64,000 nt of DNA from an uncultured Marinobacterium sp. (GCA_947501565.1 CANMWJ010000014.1:1-64000); one strand, 5' to 3'; positions 41,520-50,995 are shown, numbered from the stretch's first letter. Numbers and translations are program-made. Notes: generated from the sequence alone by a model not told the origin.

Positions 41520-42760
41520 TGAACCGTTTTACCGGCAGCTTACCGCTCCTGTTGGAGCTGGCGTGGCGAAATCTGTGGCGAAACCCACGACGTACCCTGC
41601 TGACGGTAGTGGCGATCACCCTTGCTGTGATGTCCATGGTGGTACTCGGCGCCTTTATGCGTGCCTGGTCGAGCAGCACGCTGAATACCACGATCGAGAA
41701 TCTAACCGGCCATATTCAGATACATGCACTGCACTATATGGATGATCCGGGCATCGAGCGCAGTATGCCTGCGTTACCTGATGAAGGCGTTGCCGCGTTG
41801 AACAGTCAACCGGTATCGGTATGGGCACAACGGGTGCGGGTGCCCGCGATGTTGCGCACCGAACGGGAAAACTCACCGGTAGAGCTGCTGGGCATCCAGC
41901 CTGATAAGGAGCGTGATCTATCGTTTATTGCGGGTGCGGTTGAACAGGGGAGCTATTTCACAGCGCCTGATCAACGCGGCATCCTGATTGGACGCGCATT
42001 GATGGACAGGTTGCAAACCCGTTTCGGTCGTCGCGTGGTACTGATGAGTCAGGGCGTAGACGGGCAGGTGAAAGAGATCGGTACACCGGTCGTCGGTGTT
42101 TTCAGCGCAGCACCTGAACTTGAGCGGTCCGTCGTGTTTATCACGCTACCGCGTGCACAGCGGATGCTCGGTTTAGGCGATGGTTATTCGGAGATCGCCC
42201 TGAAGTTGACTGAGAGGGAACAGCTGTCCGACGTTGCGCAATCGCTGCGTCAGTTATTACCAGGCCTGGATGTAAGGACCTGGTACGAACTGCAACCGTT
42301 TACGAAAGCGATGCTGGAGATGTCAGAAGGCACCATACTGATCTGGATACTGGTGTCTTTTGCGGTGGTGGCGTTCGGACTGATCAATACCTTGCTTATG
42401 GCAATCTACGAACGAATGCGGGAGTTCGGCTTGCTGCAGGCGTTGGGAATGCGACCCGGGATGCTGTTGTTGCAGATGATGTGTGAGTCGCTGTTGCTGG
42501 TGGGTGTGGCGACGCTGGCCGGATTACTCCTGGGAGCGATGATTGTACTGGCGTACGCCGACGGTCTCGATTTTGGTAGCTGGGGCAGCGGTGCCCAGTA
42601 TTTTGGTGCGGCATCGGTGCTGTACCCGGAGCTGTCCTGGGGAGAGCTGATCTATATTGGCGTTGTTGTCTGGTGTCTCGGGGTTGTGGCAAGCCTGTAT
42701 CCCGCGTGGATGGCGTCCAGAAGGGTGCCGGTGGATGTACTTAACCGGGCACAGCACTAG
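41519..42760 (+). CDS. FtsX/LolE-type ABC permease (second of pair)
   Basis: A 413-residue paralogue of the previous permease: LAWRNLWRNPRRTLLTV before the first helix, a periplasmic domain (about 55-270), and three C-terminal helices with MAIYERMREFGLLQALGMRP. The start at 41519 overlaps the upstream stop by one base. Together with the ATPase that follows, it makes a LolCDE-like complex. Such complexes extract lipoproteins or act as mechanotransducers rather than moving solutes through a channel. Confidence 0.9.
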   Translation: MNRFTGSLPLLLELAWRNLWRNPRRTLLTVVAITLAVMSMVVLGAFMRAWSSSTLNTTIENLTGHIQIHALHYMDDPGIERSMPALPDEGVAALNSQPVSVWAQRVRVPAMLRTERENSPVELLGIQPDKERDLSFIAGAVEQGSYFTAPDQRGILIGRALMDRLQTRFGRRVVLMSQGVDGQVKEIGTPVVGVFSAAPELERSVVFITLPRAQRMLGLGDGYSEIALKLTEREQLSDVAQSLRQLLPGLDVRTWYELQPFTKAMLEMSEGTILIWILVSFAVVAFGLINTLLMAIYERMREFGLLQALGMRPGMLLLQMMCESLLLVGVATLAGLLLGAMIVLAYADGLDFGSWGSGAQYFGAASVLYPELSWGELIYIGVVVWCLGVVASLYPAWMASRRVPVDVLNRAQH

Positions 42761-42790
42761 CCTGGTACGTCGAGTAAAACGGGGGAATAG

Positions 42791-43468
42791 ATGCCGATTG
42801 TGGTCTGCGAGCAGTTGAATAAGGTCTACCAGCAGGAGCGGGTGCCGGTGGTCGCGCTCAGCGATGTCAGCCTGCAGGTCGAGGCAGGCGAGTTCGTCAG
42901 TTTGGCCGGACCCTCAGGGTGTGGCAAAACCACGCTGCTGAACATGATAGGCGGGCTGGATCAGCCAGACACCGGACAGGTAATCGTTGGTGGCGAGGTG
43001 TTGGGTGCGCTGAGCCCCGGTGCACTTGCGGATCTGCGTTTGCGCCGAATTGGGTTTGTGTTTCAGGCGTACAACCTCATTCCTGTGCTGTCTGCGCGTG
43101 AGAACGTGGAGTTTGTTATGCAGCTTCAAGGCATTGATCACACAGATCGACGGCAGCGTGCCGAAGAGATGCTGGCCCAGGTTGGACTGAGCGAGCAGAT
43201 GGAGCGCCGTCCAGCGGAGCTGTCCGGGGGGCAGCAACAACGGGTTGCTGTGGCGCGGGCGATGGTCAGTAATCCCGCTATCGTTTTGGCCGACGAGCCT
43301 ACGGCAAACCTGGATAGCAGTGCGTCTGAAAGCCTGTTGGACCTGATGAAGTCGTTGAACGAACAGCAGCAGACCACGTTTATTGTCGCGACCCATGATC
43401 CACAGGTGATCGCGTTTACCGACCGCAAAGTGAGCTTGCTCGATGGCAAGATTATCGCTGACCATTAA
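42791..43468 (+). CDS. LolD/MacB-type ABC transporter ATPase
   Basis: A 225-residue ATPase with Walker A GPSGCGKT (40-47), Q-loop FQAYNL, signature LSGGQ (144-148), Walker B IVLADEP (164-170) and H-loop THDPQ. LRLRRIGFVFQAYNLIPVLSA is typical of the LolD/MacB/FtsE group. GGGGGAA precedes the ATG. It drives the two permeases just upstream and overlaps the next gene by 26 bases, so the five genes are one translational unit. Confidence 0.95.
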   Translation: MPIVVCEQLNKVYQQERVPVVALSDVSLQVEAGEFVSLAGPSGCGKTTLLNMIGGLDQPDTGQVIVGGEVLGALSPGALADLRLRRIGFVFQAYNLIPVLSARENVEFVMQLQGIDHTDRRQRAEEMLAQVGLSEQMERRPAELSGGQQQRVAVARAMVSNPAIVLADEPTANLDSSASESLLDLMKSLNEQQQTTFIVATHDPQVIAFTDRKVSLLDGKIIADH

Positions 43469-44657
43469 TTTTATCACACTGCTGATCGTTGCCGGTCAGC
43501 CCGTGAACGCCAGCCAGTTCTCCGCCGAGCTGAAGGTTCAGTATCTGCAGGCCTATGAGCCGAAGACAAATGCGATCGGCGATCACTACGGAGTGACCAC
43601 CGGCAACCTGCGTGTCGTTGGGCGGGGCCAACAGGAGCGTTTCAGCTGGCAGGCCCACTACCTGATTGAGGGGGCGTTCAGTGACCGGTGGCAGGCGTTA
43701 AACCCATCCAACGGGCCTAATGGCGCTACCAATCCCTTGGATCTGGAAGATACCCTCGACGACGGCCGGTATGGGGTGCTTAATCACCGAATTGACCGCC
43801 TTTGGATGAGTTACAGTCTGGACGACTGGGTGTTCAAAATGGGTCGCCAGGCGATTACCTGGGGCAGTGGCCGCCTGTTCAGGCCGATGGATCTATTTAA
43901 TCCGTTTAGCTCAACCGCGTTGGATACAAGCTACAAACCGGGCATCGACATGCTCTACGCCCAATACCTCTACCAAAGCGGTGGCGATCTGCAACTACTC
44001 TATGTGCCGCGCCGTGATCGGGAAAGTGGCGAACGCATCTCTGACGATAGCGCTATTGGCGCGAAGTGGCTCTGGTTTGACGAACAACGTCAGTATCAGA
44101 TGTTACTGGCGCAGGACTATGACGATTGGGTATTTACTGCAAGCCTTGCGCAACCTGTAGCGGAGGCGTTGTTCTCCACCGACGTAGTTCAGGTGTGGAC
44201 TGATAGCGGTGATTATCGCTGGTCAGTTGTCGCGAATCTCGATTACAGCTGGAGTGCATTCGGACGCCCGTTCAGTGGTTTTATCGAAATCTTCCGGAAC
44301 GGTTATGGTGGTGACTCGGTACCGGTCAGCGAACTGAATCCGCTGTTACGGGAGAAACAGCAACGCGCGCAACTGTTCAATACGGGACGTGCCTATCTTG
44401 CGGGTGGGGTGAGCGCACAACACACGGCCTTGACCACCTTGGGTTCCACCCTGATTTTTAACCTGAATGACCGTAGCGCTCTGATAGGGCTGAGTCTCGA
44501 CCACAACCTTGCCGACGATGCGCGTCTGATCATGGGCGGTTTACTGCCGATGGGGCCAAAAGGCACCGAATATGGCGGCTTGAAAGCTACAGGAAATAGT
44601 ACTACTTTAGTACGACTGCCGCCGCAGGTCTTTCTGCGACTTGAGTGGTTTTTCTAA
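43443..44657 (+). CDS. Outer-membrane beta-barrel protein (DUF1302-like)
   Basis: A 404-residue protein with a signal peptide (cleavage near PVNA-SQF), alternating beta strands and a C-terminal aromatic end (LRLEWFF), the usual signal for BAM insertion. MGRQAITWGSGRLFRPMDLF and NPF are reminiscent of DUF1302-type barrels, but it is shorter than typical members. It begins inside the ATPase gene. As the last gene of the LolCDE-like operon it is the natural outer-membrane end of the pathway; that role is inference. Confidence 0.8.
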   Translation: MARLSLTINFITLLIVAGQPVNASQFSAELKVQYLQAYEPKTNAIGDHYGVTTGNLRVVGRGQQERFSWQAHYLIEGAFSDRWQALNPSNGPNGATNPLDLEDTLDDGRYGVLNHRIDRLWMSYSLDDWVFKMGRQAITWGSGRLFRPMDLFNPFSSTALDTSYKPGIDMLYAQYLYQSGGDLQLLYVPRRDRESGERISDDSAIGAKWLWFDEQRQYQMLLAQDYDDWVFTASLAQPVAEALFSTDVVQVWTDSGDYRWSVVANLDYSWSAFGRPFSGFIEIFRNGYGGDSVPVSELNPLLREKQQRAQLFNTGRAYLAGGVSAQHTALTTLGSTLIFNLNDRSALIGLSLDHNLADDARLIMGGLLPMGPKGTEYGGLKATGNSTTLVRLPPQVFLRLEWFF

Positions 44658-44887
44658 CAATAACAACAACCTGAGAGCATTCCAGTGTGACGGTGTTTGC
44701 CGTTACAGGCAGTGCAGCTTAAGCGATCAGGCAAATAACAAAATAATCACAATAAATAATCAGGTTTGGTTTGAAATCTCAGTGAAAGGAGTCGCGCCCC
44801 AACGACGGTAACCGCCTCAGGGGACTAGCCGCATATTTAAAGCGAGAAGGGATGCAGTACCAATAACCGACAATTGGATACCCTTAT
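44658..44887 (+). other. Possible structured leader upstream of the chemoreceptor gene
   Basis: This 230-base gap includes a G/C-rich segment where CCCC (44797-44800) can pair with GGGG (44820-44823) around an inner CGGT-A-ACCG stem (44806-44814). An earlier hairpin lies near 44686-44707. I compared it with c-di-GMP-I riboswitches, which often precede chemoreceptors, and could not match the core. Confidence 0.3.
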
Positions 44888-46528
44888 ATGCTGATCAGCA
44901 ATCTATCTATCCGCACCAAACTTCTGCTTGCGTCCGTGTTGCCGATTCTCGGACTCATCATCCTGGTGGCGACAGCGCTTAGCCAGCTTAAGGCCGCTAA
45001 CGATGGCGTCGACCGAATCTACAATGAGCGGGTTGTGCCGCTGGAAGACCTGAAAATCATCGCTGACGATTACGCCGTGCTGGTGATCGATGCGGTCAAC
45101 AAAGCCAACGCCGGATTGATTACAGGCCGCGAAGCAGTCGATGGTATAGCTAAGGCGCGAACTGAAATTAAAGAGAAGTGGAACAAATACCGTGCGCTTG
45201 ATCTGCAGGGTGAGGAGCTACAGCTTGCTGAAGAGGCGGAAGGGTTGTTCAGCAAAGCCGATGCCGCAATCGATGGCATCGAGAAAAAACTGACGTTGCT
45301 CAGCAAAATCAGTGACAAGGTAACCGCGCGTCTCAACAGCTATGACGGACCACTGTATAAAGACATCGATCCGATCAGTGAAAAGATCGCCGAACTGGTG
45401 AACCTGCAGCTGCGTATGGTTGAGAAAGAGCGCAGTGCACTGGCGGCAGACTACGAGAGTGCGCTGATGTTGCTGGTGGGTATCGCTGTGGTGGTCGTAC
45501 TGATCCTGGTGATCCTCTCCTATGCAGTTTACAGCTCTGTACGTGTGCCGCTGGATAACCTCCGCAATACCATGGAACGCATCGTCAAAGACGCTGATCT
45601 GACGACGGTCGTGGAAGTGGAGCGTGAGGACGAGATCGGCAGCATGGCGCGCAGTTTCAACGCCACGATTAAGTCGATGCGTCATCTGATTGCTGAGATT
45701 GGTGGGGCGACATCAACGCTGGCTGAAGCGGCAGATCAACTTACCTCCATCAGCGGACAGACCAAACAAAGTATCAGCGCTCAGCGGCTGGAGATCGAAC
45801 AGGTTGCCAGTGCAATGAACCAGATGGTCTCCTCGGCGCAGGAGGTGGCGACTCAGGCAGAAGGGGCGAACCGTGAAGCGCAGCGCACCAGCGAACAGGC
45901 GGTAAACGGTAATCAGGTGGTGGATGATGCGATGCAGACCACCAACCTGCTGGTGGATGAGGTGCAGCAGGTTTCCAGCCGCATTCGTGCTCTGGATACC
46001 GACAGTGAAAGTATCGGATCGGTTGTGGACGTTATCACCGATATCGCTGAGCAGACCAACCTGCTGGCGCTGAACGCCGCGATTGAAGCGGCTCGTGCCG
46101 GAGAGCAGGGACGTGGATTTGCGGTAGTAGCCGACGAGGTTCGTACCCTGGCGCAACGTACCCGCACCTCTACCGAAGAGATCCGAGTAGCCATTGAGCG
46201 TTTGCAGACGGGCTCCCGTCAGGCGGTTGGCGCGATGGAGAACAGCACCACTCAAGCGGAAAATGCGGGTGAGAAAGCATCTCAGGCAGGCGGTGTATTG
46301 CAGGAGATCTCCGAAGCGGTACAGAGCATCACCAACATGAACGTGCAGATAGCTTCCGCTTCTGAGGAGCAGACCAGTGTGGCCGAGGAGATCAACCGTT
46401 CGCTGGTGACTATCAACGAGGTGTCCCAGGAAACCGATACCGGGGCGCAGCAGATCGCCGAGTCCAGCCGCGAACTTGCGGTGCTCTCCAGCGATCTGCA
46501 AACACTGTTGAGCAAGTACAAATACTGA
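44888..46528 (+). CDS. Methyl-accepting chemotaxis protein
   Basis: A 546-residue chemoreceptor: TM1 (about 10-31), a periplasmic four-helix-bundle ligand domain (about 32-191), TM2 (192-216), HAMP (217-270) and a cytoplasmic signalling coiled coil. The hairpin tip [18 protein letters not shown] near residue 390 is intact. There is no C-terminal CheR-tethering pentapeptide. The 4HB domain binds varied small molecules, so the ligand cannot be assigned. It is monocistronic, with a terminator 20 bases downstream, and no che genes are nearby. Confidence 0.95.
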   Translation: MLISNLSIRTKLLLASVLPILGLIILVATALSQLKAANDGVDRIYNERVVPLEDLKIIADDYAVLVIDAVNKANAGLITGREAVDGIAKARTEIKEKWNKYRALDLQGEELQLAEEAEGLFSKADAAIDGIEKKLTLLSKISDKVTARLNSYDGPLYKDIDPISEKIAELVNLQLRMVEKERSALAADYESALMLLVGIAVVVVLILVILSYAVYSSVRVPLDNLRNTMERIVKDADLTTVVEVEREDEIGSMARSFNATIKSMRHLIAEIGGATSTLAEAADQLTSISGQTKQSISAQRLEIEQVASAMNQMVSSAQEVATQAEGANREAQRTSEQAVNGNQVVDDAMQTTNLLVDEVQQVSSRIRALDTDSESIGSVVDVITDIAEQTNLLALNAAIEAARAGEQGRGFAVVADEVRTLAQRTRTSTEEIRVAIERLQTGSRQAVGAMENSTTQAENAGEKASQAGGVLQEISEAVQSITNMNVQIASASEEQTSVAEEINRSLVTINEVSQETDTGAQQIAESSRELAVLSSDLQTLLSKYKY

Positions 46529-46548
46529 TAAGTCGCTAATATGACTGA

Positions 46549-46577
46549 AAAAGGCTGCCGTTAGGCGGCCTTTTTTG
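46549..46577 (+). terminator. Intrinsic terminator of the chemoreceptor gene
   Basis: AAGGCTGCC (46551-46559) pairs with GGCGGCCTT (46564-46572, one G-T pair) followed by a T-run. Confidence 0.88.
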
Positions 46578-46592
46578 TGTTTTGTCACGCCC

Positions 46593-46624
46593 AGTAGGTT
46601 GGCCATCGCGCAGCGATGCCCAAC
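46593..46624 (+). repeat. REP-like palindromic repeat, unit A, copy 1
   Basis: A 32-base element starting AGTAGGTTGGCC that is itself an imperfect palindrome around CATCGC and GCGATG. An exact reverse-complement copy lies at 60806-60837. It falls in a 321-base gene-free stretch (46577-46897) with no other clear feature except unit B. Confidence 0.8.
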
Positions 46625-46738
46625 GTGATGGTTACCTCAGGTTTCGGCGGACCCTAGTAGGCTGTCTTGCTGATACAAAGCTCTGCGCTATATCGGCTCC
46701 GATGTTTCATCACGGGAATTTTGTTAGGCGGGGATGGT

Positions 46739-46770
46739 GTTGGGAGTCGCTTCGCTCGTCGCCAACCTAC
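46739..46770 (+). repeat. REP-like repeat, unit B, copy 1
   Basis: Begins GTTGGGAGTCGC and ends CCAACCTAC. It matches the reverse complement of 60862-60893 at 27 of 32 positions. With unit A it forms an inverted pair whose GTAGG ends face outward. Confidence 0.65.
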
Positions 46771-46897
46771 GATGCGTTAACCTACGATATGCCAACGTAG
46801 GGTGCTTCAGTTTCCCAGACAGATGACGATAACCCCGTAAGGGTGATAGCTTAGCTATATCGGGCTTGGTTGATGAAGTAACGGGAGTCGGAGCAGG

Positions 46898-47422
46898 ATG
46901 GCGCAGGGATCAAAACAGTTTATACAGGTGTTAGGTGGAATAGCGCTGCTCGCGTTGGTGGGCTGTTCCAGCAATCATTCTCAGTACGTCCCAGTAGTTG
47001 ATGCGACGCGTCCGCAGGCTGAGCGCATTGCTACACCCGCTGGCCAGCAACAGATCCGATCCGCGCTGTTGGAACAGTATGAGGACTGGAAGGGCACACG
47101 GTACCAGTACGGTGGTATGAGCCGTTCCGGTGTCGACTGTTCGGGGTTTGTTTACCTGACCTATCAGGACAAGCTGGGCCAGTCTGTTCCGCGTACCACT
47201 CAGCAGCAGGCCCGTGTAGGCGTTCCTGTCTCCCGCCATGCTCTGCAGGTGGGTGATCTGGTCTTCTTTAAAACCGGCGACAAAGACCGACACGTCGGTA
47301 TCTTCCTGGGTGATTCCCGCTTCCTGCACGCCTCTACCAGTAAAGGGGTAACGATCAGTAATCTGAATAACCGCTACTGGGCCTCGAACTACTGGATGGC
47401 AAAACGCGTCGCCAGCCGTTGA
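46898..47422 (+). CDS. NlpC/P60-family lipoprotein (cell-wall endopeptidase, MepS-like)
   Basis: A 174-residue lipoprotein with lipobox LVGC (C23) and an NlpC/P60 cysteine-peptidase domain (about 55-170). Catalytic C81 is in GVDCSGFVYL, H132 in DRHVGIFLGD, and H144 in RFLHAS. Relatives such as E. coli MepS cut peptidoglycan peptide cross-links to allow wall growth. The residue after the lipidated cysteine is Ser, predicting outer-membrane sorting. GGAGCAGG precedes the ATG. Confidence 0.92.
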   Translation: MAQGSKQFIQVLGGIALLALVGCSSNHSQYVPVVDATRPQAERIATPAGQQQIRSALLEQYEDWKGTRYQYGGMSRSGVDCSGFVYLTYQDKLGQSVPRTTQQQARVGVPVSRHALQVGDLVFFKTGDKDRHVGIFLGDSRFLHASTSKGVTISNLNNRYWASNYWMAKRVASR

Positions 47423-47510
47423 ATCTGATCCCCAACCTTCGCGCCGCGCAGGGTGAGCTACGCTTGTAGTTGAGATAAGCGAGATCCCCAACCCCTGCGG
47501 GGCAAGCAAC

Positions 47511-48116
47511 ATGAACAGTTCACAACCCGTTCGCCTGACGAATCGGGACGCGTTGATTCTGGTCGACGTGCAAAATGATTTCCTGCCCGGTGGTAGCTTG
47601 GCGGTGCCCGACGGCAATGCCGTCATCACACCATTGAACGCCTATGCTGAGCGTTTCGCCCGTCAGGGCTTGCCGGTATTCGCGACCCGCGACTGGCACC
47701 CTCTGAATCACTGTTCCTTCGAAGTTAACGGCGGTATCTGGCCGGTTCACTGTGTTCAGCAAAGCCACGGAGCCGAATTCGCGCCTGATCTGTCTTTGCC
47801 AACAGCGACAGAGATTATCTCCAAAGACGATACACCCACCCAGAACACCTATTCGGGTTTTGCCTGCACAGAGTTGCGCGAACGCCTGCGTCTGTTGGGT
47901 ATAGAGAGGATCTTTATCGGCGGTCTGGCTACAGACTACTGCGTCCTGAATACCGTTCTGGACGGCATCAAAGCGGGTTTTGCAGTGGTGGTGCTGGAAG
48001 ATGCGATACAAGCGGTAAACGTTAAACCCGATGACGGCGAACACGCGATAGAACGTATGTGTATCGCGGGAGCTGAGCTAATTACCCTGGAGGCGCTGCA
48101 CGATGGATCTGCTTAA
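47511..48116 (+). CDS. pncA: Nicotinamidase
   Basis: A 201-residue isochorismatase-fold amidase converting nicotinamide to nicotinate. The triad is D19 (LVDVQNDF), K105 (ISKDD) and C144 (ATDYCVLNT). The metal site DWHPLNHCSF is present. It overlaps pncB by 14 bases, giving a complete two-step Preiss-Handler salvage unit. The only candidate ribosome site, GGGG, lies in a small CCCC-TGC-GGGG hairpin just before the ATG, which could limit translation. Confidence 0.95.
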   Translation: MNSSQPVRLTNRDALILVDVQNDFLPGGSLAVPDGNAVITPLNAYAERFARQGLPVFATRDWHPLNHCSFEVNGGIWPVHCVQQSHGAEFAPDLSLPTATEIISKDDTPTQNTYSGFACTELRERLRLLGIERIFIGGLATDYCVLNTVLDGIKAGFAVVVLEDAIQAVNVKPDDGEHAIERMCIAGAELITLEALHDGSA

Positions 48117-49446
48117 CAGTCCGCAACTCACCGACCTCTACCAGCTGACGATGGTGCAGAGTTATCTGGATCATGGTATGCAGGATGAGGCTGTGTTCGA
48201 TTTCTTCGTGCGCAGCTTACCCCAACCGCGTAACTTTCTGGTTGCTGGCGGGTTGGCGCAGTTGCTGGATTTTCTGGAACAGAGCCGTTTCAGTGACGAC
48301 GAGCTGGAGTATCTGGCGAGCAGCGGTTTTTTCCGCAGCAACCTGATCGATTACCTCAGTAAGTTTCGTTTCACCGGAGATGTAGATGCGATGCCGGAGG
48401 GATCTATTCTGTTCTCAAATGAGCCGATCGTGCGCATAACCGCCCCCTTGCCGGAGGCGCAGTTGATCGAAACCCGGCTCATTAACCTGATTCAGTTTCA
48501 GACGTTGGTGGCCACTAAAGCGGTGCGCTGCCGTCTGGCCGCACCGGATAAGCTTCTGGCAGACTTCGGGCTGCGTCGGGCCCATGGAGCAGATGCCGGT
48601 GTACTCGCCGCGCGGGCGTCGTATATCGGCGGCTTTGATGGAACATCTAATGTGTTGGCGGGTCAGCAACTGGGAATCCCGATAATGGGCACGATGGCGC
48701 ACGCATTTATCCAGGCACATGCGACTGAGTCAGATGCGTTTCACCACTTTACCGAAAGCCAACCAGACAATCTGGTGTTGTTGATCGATACCTACGATAC
48801 AGAAACCGGCGCCGAACGGGTGGCTGATCTGGCCGATAAGCTGCGGATACAGGGGCGGCGGGTGAAAGCGGTGCGCATCGATAGCGGAGATCTGGCCGAG
48901 GAGGCGGAACGGGTACGCCTGATTCTGGATCAGCGAGGCCACTCAGAGATCGGGATCTTCGCCAGCAGCAGTGTCGACGAGTATCTGCTTAAGTCCTTCT
49001 CAGACCGAAATGCACCGATCGACGGTTACGGTATTGGTACCAGCTTAACGACATCGGAAGACGCCCCTTATCTTAACTGTGCGTATAAGCTTCAGGAATA
49101 CGCAGGGGTACCGCGGCGCAAACGCTCCCTGGGTAAATCCACCTGGCCGGGTCGCAAGCAGGTATACCGTCACTTCAGAAGTAACGGGCTACTGGATCAT
49201 GACGTTCTTTGTCTGGAATCTGAGGCTGTGGCGACAGGGACCGCAATGTTGAAACCGGTCATGCGGGACGGCAAACGGCTTTATCCGGCGGATTCGCTCA
49301 ATATTCTGCGCGAGAGGGTGAAGGCCGGTGTGCGTACCTTGCCGCCAGAACTACGCGACCTGCAACGTGCTGCTTATTTTGAGCCCCAGATCTCCAGCGC
49401 GTTACAGCAACTGGCGATCGAGACGGATAAACGCTTTGGCGGTTAG
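48103..49446 (+). CDS. pncB: Nicotinate phosphoribosyltransferase
   Basis: A 447-residue nicotinate phosphoribosyltransferase, which uses PRPP and ATP to turn nicotinate into nicotinate mononucleotide. LTDLYQLTMVQSYLDHG at the N-terminus, FGLRRAHGADAGVLAARA, GTMAHAFIQAH and VRIDSGDLAEEAERVR are the conserved parts. It is related to the family branch found beside pncA in many bacteria rather than E. coli PncB. It completes NAD salvage with the overlapping nicotinamidase. Confidence 0.94.
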   Translation: MDLLNSPQLTDLYQLTMVQSYLDHGMQDEAVFDFFVRSLPQPRNFLVAGGLAQLLDFLEQSRFSDDELEYLASSGFFRSNLIDYLSKFRFTGDVDAMPEGSILFSNEPIVRITAPLPEAQLIETRLINLIQFQTLVATKAVRCRLAAPDKLLADFGLRRAHGADAGVLAARASYIGGFDGTSNVLAGQQLGIPIMGTMAHAFIQAHATESDAFHHFTESQPDNLVLLIDTYDTETGAERVADLADKLRIQGRRVKAVRIDSGDLAEEAERVRLILDQRGHSEIGIFASSSVDEYLLKSFSDRNAPIDGYGIGTSLTTSEDAPYLNCAYKLQEYAGVPRRKRSLGKSTWPGRKQVYRHFRSNGLLDHDVLCLESEAVATGTAMLKPVMRDGKRLYPADSLNILRERVKAGVRTLPPELRDLQRAAYFEPQISSALQQLAIETDKRFGG

Positions 49447-49590
49447 CTATAAATGTGACCGTTAGTAGCGACCTTGTCACAAATTACGACAACTAAAGTC
49501 TATACATCTTTGCTTCTCCTGCACTATTCTCCGATATGGCCTATGGCGCTAGGGTTCTGTATTCGCCGTGGGTTTCCGTTCTGAAAGATC

Positions 49591-49655
49591 TATCAGGCCA
49601 GCATTTTGTGTTGTTGGGATGCGGCTACACCGTACGCCAGAGTGCTGGCCTGATA
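49591..49655 (+). promoter_or_regulatory. 13-bp perfect inverted repeat in the ndh leader
   Basis: TATCAGGCCAGCA (49591-49603) and TGCTGGCCTGATA (49643-49655) are perfect complements around a 39-base centre that can itself fold (GCGG with CCGT). It ends 18 bases before the ndh ATG and leaves the GAGG ribosome site just outside. No T-run follows, so it is not a plain terminator. Confidence 0.55.
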
Positions 49656-49673
49656 TTACTTTGAGGACTTACC

Positions 49674-50963
49674 ATGCAAACCATCATCATTGTAGGAGGC
49701 GGTGCCGGAGGGCTTGAGCTGGCCACACGACTGGGCCACAAGCTGGGCAAAAAGAAACAGGCCAGGATCATTCTGGTAGATCGAAACCGAAACCACATCT
49801 GGAAACCGCTGTTGCACGAAGTGGCAACCGGCTCGTTGGATATCAATACCGACGGGGTGGTCTACCGTGCTCACTCCAGTGCGCACTATTACCAGTTCCA
49901 GCTCGGCGCCATGGTTGGGCTGGATAGGGAGCGGAAGACGATCCGTTTGCAGGCATTGTATGACGATGCAGGTAAAGAGGTTCTGCCGGAGCGTGAGCTG
50001 AACTATGACACACTGGTGATGGCCGTTGGCAGTGTCAGTAACGATTTTGGCACCCCCGGTGTGGCGGACCACTGTTTCTACCTCGATTCCCATCAGCAGG
50101 CGGAACGCTTCCACCGTGCGCTGTTGAACCACTTCTTGCGGATCAACCAGCAATCCACCGAGAGCGAGTTAAAACTGGCGATTGTGGGTGGCGGTGCGAC
50201 CGGCGTCGAGCTGGCCGCTGAGCTTTACCATGTGGCGGATCTGCTGAAGGTCTACGGTATGCCAGACATGTCGGCCAAACGTTTGAAGATCTCGCTGATC
50301 GAAGCTGGGCCGCGTATTCTGCCAGCGCTGCCCACCAGGATTGCTCTGTCAGCGAAGCGTGAGTTGGCGAAACTTGGCGTACAGATACTGGAAGATACCC
50401 GCGTGGTGCAGGCGGATGAGGGTGGATTTATCGCCAATGAAAACAGCCGCATCGATGCTGACCTGATGGTGTGGGCGGCTGGCGTGAAAGCGCCGGAGTT
50501 CATTCAGGCAATGGATATCTTCGAAACCAATCGTGCCGGCCAGATTCTCGTTCAGGATAATCTGCGCAGTACGGTCGATGATGATATCTACGTGATTGGT
50601 GATTGTTGTGCCTGTAAGCAACCGGACGATACCTGGGTGCCGCCGCGCGCGCAGTCGGCCCACCAGATGGCAAGCATGGTGTATAAGAACATCTTGCTTA
50701 GCCGTCAGGATAAACCGTTGCAGCCTTACATCTACAAGGATCACGGGTCACTGGTGAATCTGAGTAAGTACAGTACTGTGGGCAGCCTGATGGGTAACCT
50801 CACCAAAGGCTCCATGTTTGTTGAGGGGCGCATTGCCCGTCTGGTCTACATCTCGCTCTACCGCATGCACCAGATCGCGATTCATGGCTGGATTAAAGCA
50901 TCCGCCGTCATGCTGGCTCAGAAGATCGGCAGTGCGGTGAAACCGAAAATGAAACTGCACTGA
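49674..50963 (+). CDS. ndh: Type II NADH dehydrogenase (NDH-2)
   Basis: A 429-residue FAD enzyme that passes electrons from NADH to quinone without pumping protons. It has the FAD motif IIVGGGAGGLELATRLG (5-21), NHIWKPLLHEVATGSLD, the NADH motif IVGGGATGVELAAELYHV and DIYVIGDCCAC. The C-terminal VNLSKYSTVG and amphipathic SLYRMHQIAIHGWIK region fit membrane attachment. GAGG precedes the ATG. Its leader carries a long inverted repeat. Confidence 0.95.
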   Translation: MQTIIIVGGGAGGLELATRLGHKLGKKKQARIILVDRNRNHIWKPLLHEVATGSLDINTDGVVYRAHSSAHYYQFQLGAMVGLDRERKTIRLQALYDDAGKEVLPERELNYDTLVMAVGSVSNDFGTPGVADHCFYLDSHQQAERFHRALLNHFLRINQQSTESELKLAIVGGGATGVELAAELYHVADLLKVYGMPDMSAKRLKISLIEAGPRILPALPTRIALSAKRELAKLGVQILEDTRVVQADEGGFIANENSRIDADLMVWAAGVKAPEFIQAMDIFETNRAGQILVQDNLRSTVDDDIYVIGDCCACKQPDDTWVPPRAQSAHQMASMVYKNILLSRQDKPLQPYIYKDHGSLVNLSKYSTVGSLMGNLTKGSMFVEGRIARLVYISLYRMHQIAIHGWIKASAVMLAQKIGSAVKPKMKLH

Positions 50964-50974
50964 TCTGTTGATCG

Positions 50975-50995
50975 GAGGCGCTGTGCTGGCGCCTC
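50975..50995 (+). terminator. Hairpin after ndh
   Basis: GAGGCGC (50975-50981) pairs with GCGCCTC (50989-50995), 12 bases past the stop, with little T-run. Confidence 0.45.

Noticed and set aside
44780-44880. c-di-GMP-I riboswitch upstream of the chemoreceptor
   Set aside because: The GCAAAG-type core and tetraloop receptor could not be found.
49530-49673. Guanidine-I/ykkC-type riboswitch in the ndh leader
   Set aside because: A CTAGGGTTC string resembles part of the consensus, but the remaining conserved blocks are absent.
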